From NCBI GenBank assembly GCA_050742255.1, contig JBOGHU010000028.1:1-13902 (forward strand): a stretch of 13,902 bases of DNA, read 5' to 3'. The position numbers and the translations under genes were made by a program. This stretch comes from JBOGHU01 sp050742255. GTDB taxonomy: Bacteria > Actinomycetota > Acidimicrobiia > Acidimicrobiales > CADCSY01. Below the pieces are notes generated by a model. That model made no database searches and was not told where the DNA came from. It saw only the letters and a program-made list of their open reading frames with translations. Positions 7,087-13,423 of this stretch are shown in pieces. Position 1 is the stretch's first letter. Each line of letters begins with the position of its first letter.

Positions 7087-7184
7087 GAGCCTCCCTATGC
7101 CGCGCTCGTCGACCCGTCGGGGTCCGGGGCCGAGTCCACCACGGCAGGCGCAGCCGTGCACGTCGAGCGCCCCCACCCGGGCCC

Positions 7185-7190
7185 TACCAT
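7185..7190 (+). promoter_or_regulatory. -10 box of a leaderless rrf2 transcript
   Basis: TACCAT fits the actinobacterial TANNNT consensus and ends exactly seven bases before GTG 7198-7200, the spacing that puts the transcription start on the start codon. It overlaps the alternative in-frame ATG at 7189-7191, which would then be untranscribed. No -35 box is evident. Confidence 0.6.
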
Positions 7191-7197
7191 GGACGGG

Positions 7198-7686
7198 GTG
7201 AAGGTCTCGACCCGTGGTGACTACGCCAGCCGGGCCCTGCTGTCGCTGGCGCTACACGTCGACCACGAGGGTCCGACCTCGGTCCGGGACATCGCCGAGC
7301 GGACCGGCCTCCCCCAGCCGTACCTGGAGCAGATCCTGCTGGCTCTCAAGGGGGCCGGGCTGGTCCGGTCCAAGCGGGGCGCCGGGGGCGGCTACGTCCT
7401 GGCCCGACCGCCCGCGGAGATCACCCTGGGCCAGATCGTCAGCGCCGTCGACGGGCCCATCGTCGCGGGGGACTTCGGCGAGCCTCACCAGGACGGGGCC
7501 TGCGATCATGAGGGGCAGTGCGTGCTCCTCGCCGTGTGGGGGGCGGTGGGCGAGCACATGCGCCGCCACCTCGACTCGTTCACCCTCGCCCACTGCGTGA
7601 ACCGGGCTCGGGGCCGGGACCCCCAGGGGGGGGAGGCTCCCGCCGGCGACCTGGCCTCTCGGGTGGCGGTGCCGCCCCGGCGCTGA
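7198..7686 (+). CDS. Rrf2-family transcriptional regulator
   Basis: A 162-residue winged-helix regulator of the Rrf2/IscR family. It starts with the family's hallmark KVSTRGDYASRALLSLA and continues through the recognition-helix region (SVRDIAERTGLPQPYLEQILLALKGAGLV) and wing (SKRGAGGGYVLARPP, about 58-72), then ITLGQIVSAVDGP. The cluster-binding loop has C102 and C108 with the family's usual CxLxxVW-like ending. The third IscR-type cysteine position (114) is Trp, and another Cys (C133) follows later. It may bind an Fe-S cluster with other ligands or sense thiol state; this is unresolved. GTG 7198 is chosen over ATG 7189 because the upstream TACCAT fits a leaderless promoter and the protein then begins exactly like its relatives. 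It is divergent from the phosphodiesterase, a possible target. Confidence 0.95.
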   Translation: MKVSTRGDYASRALLSLALHVDHEGPTSVRDIAERTGLPQPYLEQILLALKGAGLVRSKRGAGGGYVLARPPAEITLGQIVSAVDGPIVAGDFGEPHQDGACDHEGQCVLLAVWGAVGEHMRRHLDSFTLAHCVNRARGRDPQGGEAPAGDLASRVAVPPRR

Positions 7687-7705
7687 GCCCATCGGCGAAG
7701 GCTCA
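7684..7705. terminator. Possible bidirectional hairpin holding both stop codons
   Basis: TGAGCC (7684-7689) and GGCTCA (7700-7705) are perfect reverse complements around a ten-base loop. The left arm contains the Rrf2 stop codon and the right arm the stop codon of the convergent pseudouridine synthase. Only 16 bases separate the two genes, so a shared hairpin is an economical terminator. There is no T run on either side. Confidence 0.4.
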
Positions 7706-8614
7706 CGCCAGGCCGGCCAGGACCGACGCCAGGGCGGGGGGGAGGGGGGCGTCGAAGGCCACCCGTGCGCCGCTCCCGGGATGGTCGAAGGCCAGCCGCT
7801 CGGCGTGCAGGAAGACCCGGTCGGTCGCCACGGTCGGGCGCCGACCCCCGTAGCGGCGGTCGCCCACCACGGGGTGACCGATGGCCGCCAGGTGGACCCG
7901 GACCTGATGGGTCCGGCCCGTCTCCAGGTGGCAGCGCACCAGCGCCAGCTTCGTCGGTCGGGTGTAGCGGGCCTGCACGTGGTAGCGCGTGCGCGCCTCG
8001 CGGCCCCCGGCCGTCACCGCCATGGCGGAACGGTCCCGCGCCGACCGGCCGACGGGGGCGTCCACCATGCCCGTCGGTGGCTGAGGGTGACCCCACACCA
8101 GGGCGAGGTACCGTCGCTCCACCCTCCGTGCCGCCAGCTGGGTCACCAGCGACCGGTAGGCGACCTCGGTCCGGGCCACCACGACCAGCCCCGAGGTCCC
8201 TCTGTCCAGGCGGTGGACGATGCCGGGTCGCTCCGGCGGGCCCACCGCGGCGACATCGGGGAACCGGGCCACCACCGCCTGGGACAGGGTCCCCTCGAGG
8301 TGCCCAGCCCCCGGGTGGGTGACCATCCCCGATGGCTTGTCGACGACGATCACATGGGCGTCGGCGTGGACGACGGGGAGCGAGGGGAGGTCCGCAGGGC
8401 CGGGGGCCCCGGGGTCGGGGGCCCCGGGGAGCTCCACCATGAGCTCCTCCCCGGCTGTGACCCGGGCGGAGCGCGCCGCCACCACCCGTCCGCCCAGCCG
8501 CACGGCCCCCCTGGCCACCAGGTCGGCCACCGTCGAACGGGACAACCCGGTGAGCAGGGCGGCCGCCCTGTCGATCCGCTCTCCTCCCAGGGAGGGGGGG
8601 ATCTCGTGTCTCAC
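7703..8614 (-). CDS. rluD: RluD-type 23S rRNA pseudouridine synthase
   Basis: A 303-residue RluA/RluD-family pseudouridine synthase, which isomerises specific uridines in 23S rRNA. An N-terminal S4 RNA-binding domain is visible (ERIDRAAALLTGLSRSTVAD and on to VRLGGRVV, about residues 11-45). The catalytic domain has VVDKPSGMVTHPG, then HRLDRGTSGLVVVA with the catalytic Asp at 137, followed by RRYLALVWG and the conserved LETGRTHQVRVHLAAIGHPVVGD. The start is GTG 8612-8614, and its last two bases join the lspA stop in a four-base GTGA overlap, so translation is probably coupled. The gene order lspA-rluD is common in Gram-positive bacteria. The exact target uridines cannot be read from sequence, and an RluA/RluC-like role is possible. 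Confidence 0.95.
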   Translation of the reverse strand: MRHEIPPSLGGERIDRAAALLTGLSRSTVADLVARGAVRLGGRVVAARSARVTAGEELMVELPGAPDPGAPGPADLPSLPVVHADAHVIVVDKPSGMVTHPGAGHLEGTLSQAVVARFPDVAAVGPPERPGIVHRLDRGTSGLVVVARTEVAYRSLVTQLAARRVERRYLALVWGHPQPPTGMVDAPVGRSARDRSAMAVTAGGREARTRYHVQARYTRPTKLALVRCHLETGRTHQVRVHLAAIGHPVVGDRRYGGRRPTVATDRVFLHAERLAFDHPGSGARVAFDAPLPPALASVLAGLA

Positions 8615-9147
8615 CCGCGGGCGAGGTCGTCGCCGTCGGCGGGCAGGACCGAGGGGGGCCGGCTCCGGGCCGTCACCGCCAGCGCCGCCGCCCCGGCCGT
8701 GATGGCCACGTCGGCCAGGTTGAACACCGGCCACCAGCCCAGATCGATGAAGTCCACCACGGCCCCCCCGAGCAGGCCGCCCCCAGCCCGGAAGACCCGG
8801 TCGGCCAGGTTCCCGACCGCGCCACCGAGCACGGCCGCGACGGCCGCCCGGGGCCAGGTGCCCTCGAGGCCCCGGCCCGCCCGCAGCAGCACGGCCACGA
8901 CGGCCGCCGCGGCCAGGGCCACCAGCGGCGCGTACCGGGACCCGAGCCCGAAGGCGCTGCCGGTGTTGAACACCAGCCGGAGCCGCAAGGTCCACACCAG
9001 ATCGACGCTGCGGTCGCCGAGGGCCTGGAGCGCCCACCACTTGGTGAGCTGGTCGGCCACGGCCACGGCCACGGCCACGGCGATCACCGGCACCAGGCCC
9101 CGCCGCCCAGGCGCCCCCTCGTTGCCGTCGGTGGCGGCCGGGGTCAC
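8611..9147 (-). CDS. lspA: Lipoprotein signal peptidase (signal peptidase II)
   Basis: A 178-residue polytopic membrane aspartyl protease that cleaves prolipoprotein signal peptides ahead of the lipidated cysteine. The first membrane segment is a striking Ala/Val run (about residues 18-31) leading to DQLTKWWA. The family's NTGSAFGL (61-68) follows, then GNLADRVFRAGG with catalytic D116, VVDFIDLG (131-137), and FNLADVAIT with catalytic D146. Four hydrophobic segments can be placed (about 18-31, 72-88, 101-112 and 143-159). The start is GTG 9145-9147, 23 bases after the upstream stop with only a weak ribosome binding site; the frame is open much further upstream, but that part is the shadow of the TraR/DksA gene. 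It ends in a four-base overlap with the pseudouridine synthase gene. Confidence 0.96.
   Translation of the reverse strand: MTPAATDGNEGAPGRRGLVPVIAVAVAVAVADQLTKWWALQALGDRSVDLVWTLRLRLVFNTGSAFGLGSRYAPLVALAAAAVVAVLLRAGRGLEGTWPRAAVAAVLGGAVGNLADRVFRAGGGLLGGAVVDFIDLGWWPVFNLADVAITAGAAALAVTARSRPPSVLPADGDDLARG
9055..9078. repeat. Four tandem GGCCAC hexamers within lspA
   Basis: Four perfect copies of the hexamer encode the alternating Ala-Val stretch of the first LspA membrane helix. Copy-number change would lengthen or shorten that helix by two residues without shifting the frame. Confidence 0.8.
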
Positions 9148-9170
9148 CGGGGCCCGACGCCGACCCGGGC

Positions 9171-9662
9171 TCAGCGCCGGCCCAGCCCCCCGCTCTTGCA
9201 CCGCACGCACAGCGACGCGTGCGGCAGCGCCCGGAGCCGCTCCCGAGGGATGGGCGCGCCGCAGCGCTCGCAGGTGCCGTAGCTGCCCGCCTCGATCCGC
9301 CCCAGGGCCCGGTCGATCTCCTCGATGGCCGCCAGCGCCTGTGCCGACAGGGCCAGGTCGCGCTCGCGCTCGACGTTGGTGGCGTCGCCCTGACCCGACT
9401 CCTCGTCGAACTGGACGTCCCCAGGCTCGCGGTCCTCCGCCAGCTGGTCGGCCTCGGCCCGAAGAGCGGTGGCCTGGCGCGTGTAGCTCTCCCGCTCGGT
9501 CAGCAGCGCCTTCCGCTGGGCGGCGAGGAACCGCTGGAAGGAGGGGCCGGCGCCCTTGGTCGCGCCCGGGGAGCGCGCCGTCGAGCGGTCCCGGGCCGAG
9601 CCGTCGTGGGTCTTGTCGGCACCGGTCCCGCCGGCACCGCCGGACTTGGTCGTTCTGGGCAT
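9171..9662 (-). CDS. TraR/DksA-type C4 zinc finger protein
   Basis: A 163-residue member of the TraR/DksA family. The N-terminal 45 residues are Lys/Arg/Gly/Thr-rich and low-complexity. A helical region follows, from AAQRKALLTERESYTRQA to AAIEEIDRALGRIEAGSYG, ending in a C4 zinc finger with C131, C134, C152 and C155 in the CxxC-x17-CxxC spacing of the family. Relatives bind in the RNA polymerase secondary channel (DksA) or have unknown roles; an acidic coiled-coil tip like that of DksA is not clearly present, so a direct DksA-like function is unproven. The start is ATG 9660-9662; GGGAG lies some distance upstream. It sits between the DUF167 gene (62-base gap) and lspA (23-base gap), in a leftward cluster. 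Confidence 0.93.
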   Translation of the reverse strand: MPRTTKSGGAGGTGADKTHDGSARDRSTARSPGATKGAGPSFQRFLAAQRKALLTERESYTRQATALRAEADQLAEDREPGDVQFDEESGQGDATNVERERDLALSAQALAAIEEIDRALGRIEAGSYGTCERCGAPIPRERLRALPHASLCVRCKSGGLGRR

Positions 9663-9699
9663 CGCCAAACCTGCGCTCCCGTCGGGAAAAGGGGTTCCG

Positions 9700-9705
9700 A
9701 GGGTA
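9700..9705 (-). promoter_or_regulatory. Possible internal -10 box before the TraR/DksA gene
   Basis: TACCCT fits TANNNT on the leftward strand and would start transcription near 9693, giving a leader of about 30 bases. It lies in the 62-base gap after the DUF167 gene, so the zinc finger-lspA-rluD block could also be transcribed on its own. No -35 box is seen. Confidence 0.3.
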
Positions 9706-9724
9706 CCAGCGGGTGCCGGTGACT

Positions 9725-10072
9725 TCAACGATGTCGGCGGCGCTCCCCGGCGATCTCGGACGGCGCACCCTCGAGGGCCAGATCGACCACCCGACGGGCC
9801 TGCTCGTCCTCGATCCCGGCCACGGCGAAACGCTTGGACCGGCTCCGTGCTCCCGAGACCAGGGTCACCGCCCGCGCCGCCACTCCGAAGGTCTCCGCCA
9901 GCAGCGCCACGCAGGCCTGGTTGGCCCGTCCACCTTCCGGCGGCGCCCCCACCCGCAGCTTGAGGGCGTTCCCGTGGCGACCGACCACCGTCGAGCGCCC
10001 GGCGGCGGGCTGGACGTGGACCCGTACGGTGACCGTGCCGTCCTCACCGACCTCGTAGACGTCGTGTCCCAC
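9725..10072 (-). CDS. DUF167/YggU family protein
   Basis: A small 115-residue protein of the DUF167 (YggU) family, whose biochemical role is not established. It shows the family core: VRVHVQPAAGRSTVVG (about 16-31), then LKLRVGAPPEGGRANQACVALLAETFGV, including the conserved P-x-GG/K-R/K-AN segment, followed by VTLVSGARSRSKRFAVAG. The C-terminal extension (DEQARRVVDLALEG and a basic tail) is short and charged. The start is GTG 10070-10072, chosen because TACAGT lies exactly seven bases upstream (leaderless pattern); the frame is open to 10228, but that part reads through the divergent ileS promoter. It heads the leftward cluster with the TraR/DksA gene, lspA and the pseudouridine synthase gene. 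DUF167 genes near cell-division and lspA loci are common in Gram-positives. Confidence 0.92.
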   Translation of the reverse strand: MGHDVYEVGEDGTVTVRVHVQPAAGRSTVVGRHGNALKLRVGAPPEGGRANQACVALLAETFGVAARAVTLVSGARSRSKRFAVAGIEDEQARRVVDLALEGAPSEIAGERRRHR

Positions 10073-10079
10073 GGAGGTG

Positions 10080-10085
10080 ACTGTA
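10080..10085 (-). promoter_or_regulatory. -10 box of a leaderless DUF167-operon transcript
   Basis: On the leftward strand TACAGT is followed by exactly seven bases and then GTG 10072. It matches the TANNNT-N7-start geometry seen at rrf2 and ileS. The seven bases, CACCTCC, are anti-Shine-Dalgarno-like and so not a ribosome binding site for this gene, which supports leaderless initiation. Confidence 0.6.
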
Positions 10086-10132
10086 CGGGATGGCGACGGG
10101 CATCGGCCTGGGAGCGGCGTTGTGCCGCCCTC

Positions 10133-10138
10133 TACGCT
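10133..10138 (+). promoter_or_regulatory. -10 box of a leaderless ileS transcript
   Basis: TACGCT is followed by exactly seven bases and then ATG 10146-10148. No Shine-Dalgarno sequence lies in those seven bases. Together with the DUF167 box it makes a compact divergent promoter pair in a 73-base gap. No T-box-like leader is possible if transcription starts at the ATG. Confidence 0.6.
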
Positions 10139-10145
10139 GGATCTG

Positions 10146-13100
10146 ATGCCGTTCGGACCGGTGCCACCGCTCGACCTGGTCACGCTGGAGGAGCGTGTCC
10201 TTCGGCGCTGGGATGACCGCGGGGTCATCGACGCCGTCCGGCGCCGGCGCCGGGACGGCGAGCCCTGGATCTTCTACGAGGGCCCGCCCACCGCCAACGG
10301 GCGCCCCGGCCTCCACCATGTCTGGCCCCGGGTCTTCAAGGACCTCTTCCCCCGCTTCCAGACCATGCGGGGCCGGCGGGTGCCCCGCCGCGGCGGGTGG
10401 GACTGCCACGGCCTCCCCGTCGAGCTCGAGGTGGAGAAGGAGCTGGGGCTGGCCTCGAAGGCCGAGATCGAGGAGTACGGGATCGCCGAGTTCAACGCCC
10501 GGTGCAGGGCATCGGTCTCCCGCTACGTGGACGACTGGATCGCCCTGACCTCCCGGTCGGGCACGTGGATCGACGCGACCGACGCCTACTGGACGCTCAG
10601 CAACGACTACATCGAGTCGGTGTGGTGGGTGGTCAACCAGCTCTGGGACCGGGAGCTGCTCTACGAGGGGCACCGGGTGACCCCCTACTGCCCCCGCTGC
10701 GGCACTGCCCTGTCCTCCCACGAGATGGGCCAGCCCGACGTGTACCGTGACGTCACCGACCCGTCGGTGTACGTCCGCTTCCCCCTCTCCGACGACGACG
10801 CCGACCTGGTGGTGTGGACCACCACGCCCTGGACCCTCGTCTCCAACGTTGCCGCCGCCGTCGGGCCCTCCATCGAGTACGTGCGGGTCCGCCGGCCCGA
10901 GGGCCGGGACCTGGTGCTGGCCCAGGCCGCCATCCCACGCCTCCTCGGCGAGGACGGGCCCTACGAGGTGGTGGCGCGGATCCCGGGAGCCAAGCTGGTG
11001 GGGCGGCGCTACCGCCGGCCCCTCAACTTGGTGCCCCTCGACCCCGGGGCCCGCTCCGAGGTGGTCGTCGCCGCCGAGTTCGTGCGCACCGACGAGGGCT
11101 CGGGGGTGGTGCACCTGGCCCCCGCCTTCGGTGAGGAGGACGCCGCCGTGGGCCAGGCCGAGGGCCTGCCCGCCCCCAACCCGGTGCGACCGGACGGCAC
11201 CTTCGACGCGAGCGTCGCCCCCTGGGCCGGGGTGGGCGTCAGGCAGGCCGACCGGGCCATCGTCGACGAGCTGGCCCGACGGGGCCTGGTGGTGAGCGAG
11301 CAGGAGCACCTGCACAGCTACCCGCACTGCTGGCGCTGTGCCACGCCGCTCATCTACTGGGCCAAGACCACCTGGTTCGCTCGCACCGCGGCGCGCCGCG
11401 ACGACCTCGTCCGGGAGAACCAGCGCATCGCCTGGTACCCCGAGCACATCAGGGACGGCCGGTTCGGCAAGTGGCTGGAGGGGAACGTCGACTGGGCCCT
11501 CTCCCGCGACCGGTACTGGGGGACCCCGCTGCCGATCTGGCGGTGCGAGGACGGTCACGACACCTGCGTGGGCTCTGTGGCCCAGCTGTCCAGGCTGGCC
11601 GGCGCCGATCTGCGCCGGCTCGATCTGCACCGCCCCTTCGTGGACGAGATCGGCTTCGCCTGCCCCGTCACCGCCTGCGGGTCCACCGCCCGGCGGCTCC
11701 TGCCGGTGCTGGACGCCTGGTTCGACTCGGGCGCCATGCCCTCTGCCCAGTTCCACTACCCCTTCGCCGGCAAGACCGAGCTCCGCGCCTCCTTCCCGGC
11801 AGACTTCATCTGCGAGGCCATCGACCAGACCCGGGGGTGGTTCTACTCGCTGCTGGCGGTCAACACCCTGGTCTTCGACTCCACCCCGTACCGCAGCGTC
11901 GTCTGCCTCGGCCTCATCGTCGACAGCGACGGCTACAAGATGTCCAAGTCCCGGGGCAACGTCATCGACCCGTGGCACGTCTTCACGACCTTCGGCGCCG
12001 ACGCCCTGCGGTGGTACTTCTTCTCCGCCGGACAGCCGTGGACCCCCCGCCGGGTCACCGAGGACGGCATCCGCGAGTCGACCCGCCAGACGCTCGTCAC
12101 CTTGTGGAACGTCTACTCCTTCTTCGCCACCTACGCCGACCTCAGCGGGTGGAACCCGCCCGTGGACCAGGGACCCGGCACCCCTCAACCCCACCACGCC
12201 CTCGACCGCTGGGTGCTGGATCGCCTCGACTCCACCGTGGCCGAGGTGACCGAGGCCCTGGAGGGCTTCGACGCGCTCCGAGGGTCGGCCCACCTGGCCC
12301 GCTTCGTCGACGACCTCTCCAACTGGTACGTGCGGCGGTCGCGACCCCGCTTCTGGCACGCCGCTGACGACCGTGCCCACGCCACCCTCCACCGCTGCCT
12401 GGCGGTGACCGCCGAGCTCCTCGCCCCGTTCTGCCCCTTCCTGGCCGACGAGCTGTGGGTCGGCCTGACCGGTGGCGCCTCGGTCCACGCCGCCGACTGG
12501 CCCGTGCCCAGCCGGGTGGTGGATCCGGCCCTCGCCGAGCAGATGGACGCGGCCCGCCGGCTGGTGGCGTTGGGGCGCGCCGCCCGAGCCGATGCCCAGG
12601 TGAAGGTCCGCCAACCCCTCCGGCGGGCGCTCCTCCTCCACCCCGGCGTCACCCTGGGAGGGGACGTGCGGGCCGAGATCGCGGAGGAGCTCAACGTGAA
12701 GGCGCTCGAGGACATCGACACCATCGGCGACCTGGTCCAGTGGACCGTGGTGCCCAACTTCCGGGCGCTCGGCCCTCGTCTCGGGCCCAGGGTTAACCTG
12801 GTCAAGGCCGCCCTCGCCGATGCCGACGGGTCGGCGGTGAGAGACGACCTCGAGTCACGGGGCTTCGCCGTGGTCGCCGGCGTGCGCCTGGAGCACGACG
12901 ACGTCGAGATCCGGGCCGACCGCCACGCCGACGTGGCCCTGGCCCAGGACGGGAGCTGGGCCGTCGCCCTCGACCTCGACCTGGACGAGGAGCTGCGGGT
13001 CGAGGGGACGGCCCGGGAGCTGGCCCGAGCCCTCAACGACCTGCGCAAGGAGTCGGGCCTGGCCATCGCCGACCGGATCGGCGTCCACCTGGCCGCCCCC

Positions 13101-13268
13101 TCAGGGAGCCAGGTCACCGCCGCGGTGGCGACCCTCGGCGACTGGATCGCCGCCGAGGTGCTGGCCACCCACCTTCAGGTGGGCGACGAGCCCGACGCCG
13201 GCTGGACCCGCGTGGCCATCGACGGTGAGACGGTGGCGGTACGCCTGGAGCGGGCCACGCCGAGCTGA
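10146..13268 (+). CDS. ileS: Isoleucyl-tRNA synthetase, long (type 2) form
   Basis: A 1040-residue class Ia synthetase that charges tRNA-Ile, of the long eukaryote-like IleRS2 type. The catalytic start reads FYEGPPTANGRPGLHHV: where the class has HXGH, here G55-L56-H57-H58 gives the swapped GXHH form known from a subset of IleRS2 enzymes with extreme mupirocin resistance. The CP1 editing domain shows WTTTPWT (224-230) and GSGVVHLAPAFGEED (318-332), with D332 at the conserved editing Asp. Cys pairs C182/C185 and C395/C398 flank this domain and probably bind zinc. DAWFDSGAMP and KMSKS (598-602) are intact. The anticodon-binding domain follows (LDRWVLDRLDSTVAEV on), and then the type 2 C-terminal domain to residue 1040. 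ATG 10146 is preferred over GTG 10077, which would add 23 non-conserved residues overlapping the promoter. Confidence 0.98.
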   Translation: MPFGPVPPLDLVTLEERVLRRWDDRGVIDAVRRRRRDGEPWIFYEGPPTANGRPGLHHVWPRVFKDLFPRFQTMRGRRVPRRGGWDCHGLPVELEVEKELGLASKAEIEEYGIAEFNARCRASVSRYVDDWIALTSRSGTWIDATDAYWTLSNDYIESVWWVVNQLWDRELLYEGHRVTPYCPRCGTALSSHEMGQPDVYRDVTDPSVYVRFPLSDDDADLVVWTTTPWTLVSNVAAAVGPSIEYVRVRRPEGRDLVLAQAAIPRLLGEDGPYEVVARIPGAKLVGRRYRRPLNLVPLDPGARSEVVVAAEFVRTDEGSGVVHLAPAFGEEDAAVGQAEGLPAPNPVRPDGTFDASVAPWAGVGVRQADRAIVDELARRGLVVSEQEHLHSYPHCWRCATPLIYWAKTTWFARTAARRDDLVRENQRIAWYPEHIRDGRFGKWLEGNVDWALSRDRYWGTPLPIWRCEDGHDTCVGSVAQLSRLAGADLRRLDLHRPFVDEIGFACPVTACGSTARRLLPVLDAWFDSGAMPSAQFHYPFAGKTELRASFPADFICEAIDQTRGWFYSLLAVNTLVFDSTPYRSVVCLGLIVDSDGYKMSKSRGNVIDPWHVFTTFGADALRWYFFSAGQPWTPRRVTEDGIRESTRQTLVTLWNVYSFFATYADLSGWNPPVDQGPGTPQPHHALDRWVLDRLDSTVAEVTEALEGFDALRGSAHLARFVDDLSNWYVRRSRPRFWHAADDRAHATLHRCLAVTAELLAPFCPFLADELWVGLTGGASVHAADWPVPSRVVDPALAEQMDAARRLVALGRAARADAQVKVRQPLRRALLLHPGVTLGGDVRAEIAEELNVKALEDIDTIGDLVQWTVVPNFRALGPRLGPRVNLVKAALADADGSAVRDDLESRGFAVVAGVRLEHDDVEIRADRHADVALAQDGSWAVALDLDLDEELRVEGTARELARALNDLRKESGLAIADRIGVHLAAPSGSQVTAAVATLGDWIAAEVLATHLQVGDEPDAGWTRVAIDGETVAVRLERATPS

Positions 13269-13271
13269 CGG

Positions 13272-13295
13272 GGGCCGGACATGGGGGATCGGCCC
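13272..13295 (+). terminator. Possible hairpin after ileS
   Basis: GGGCCG (13272-13277) pairs with CGGCCC (13290-13295) around a 12-base loop, three bases after the ileS stop. No T run follows. The remaining gap to 13423 holds further short GC palindromes, for example AGCCC-TC-GGGCT, but no gene that I can support; ileS and the next gene converge here. Confidence 0.35.
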
Positions 13296-13423
13296 GCTCC
13301 CGCCAGCCCTCGGGCTCCCCCGGCGTCGCCACCAGCTCCCGGCCTGCGCCCGCGCCACGCCCGGGCAAATCGGGATGGAGGGCGGGCCTGCAGTGGGTCG
13401 GGCCCCACCCCCGTGCCTGCCGC

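Noticed and set aside
7111..7124. GACCC/GGGTC inverted repeat in the divergent phosphodiesterase-rrf2 gap as an Rrf2 operator
   Set aside because: A five-base arm in very GC-rich DNA is expected by chance, and it does not resemble a known Rrf2-family site.
6046..7197. The upstream extension of the Rrf2 frame, giving a 546-codon protein
   Set aside because: The extension is antisense to the phosphodiesterase. The Rrf2 N-terminal motif and the leaderless promoter place the real start at 7198.
10077..10145. GTG 10077 as the ileS start
   Set aside because: The 23 extra residues are not synthetase-like and contain the TACGCT promoter box. ATG 10146 fits the family N-terminus.
10044..12641. A leftward 865-codon open frame antisense to ileS
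   Set aside because: It has the same shadow character, with a Gly/Val/Pro/His-rich product. The opposite strand encodes a complete IleRS.
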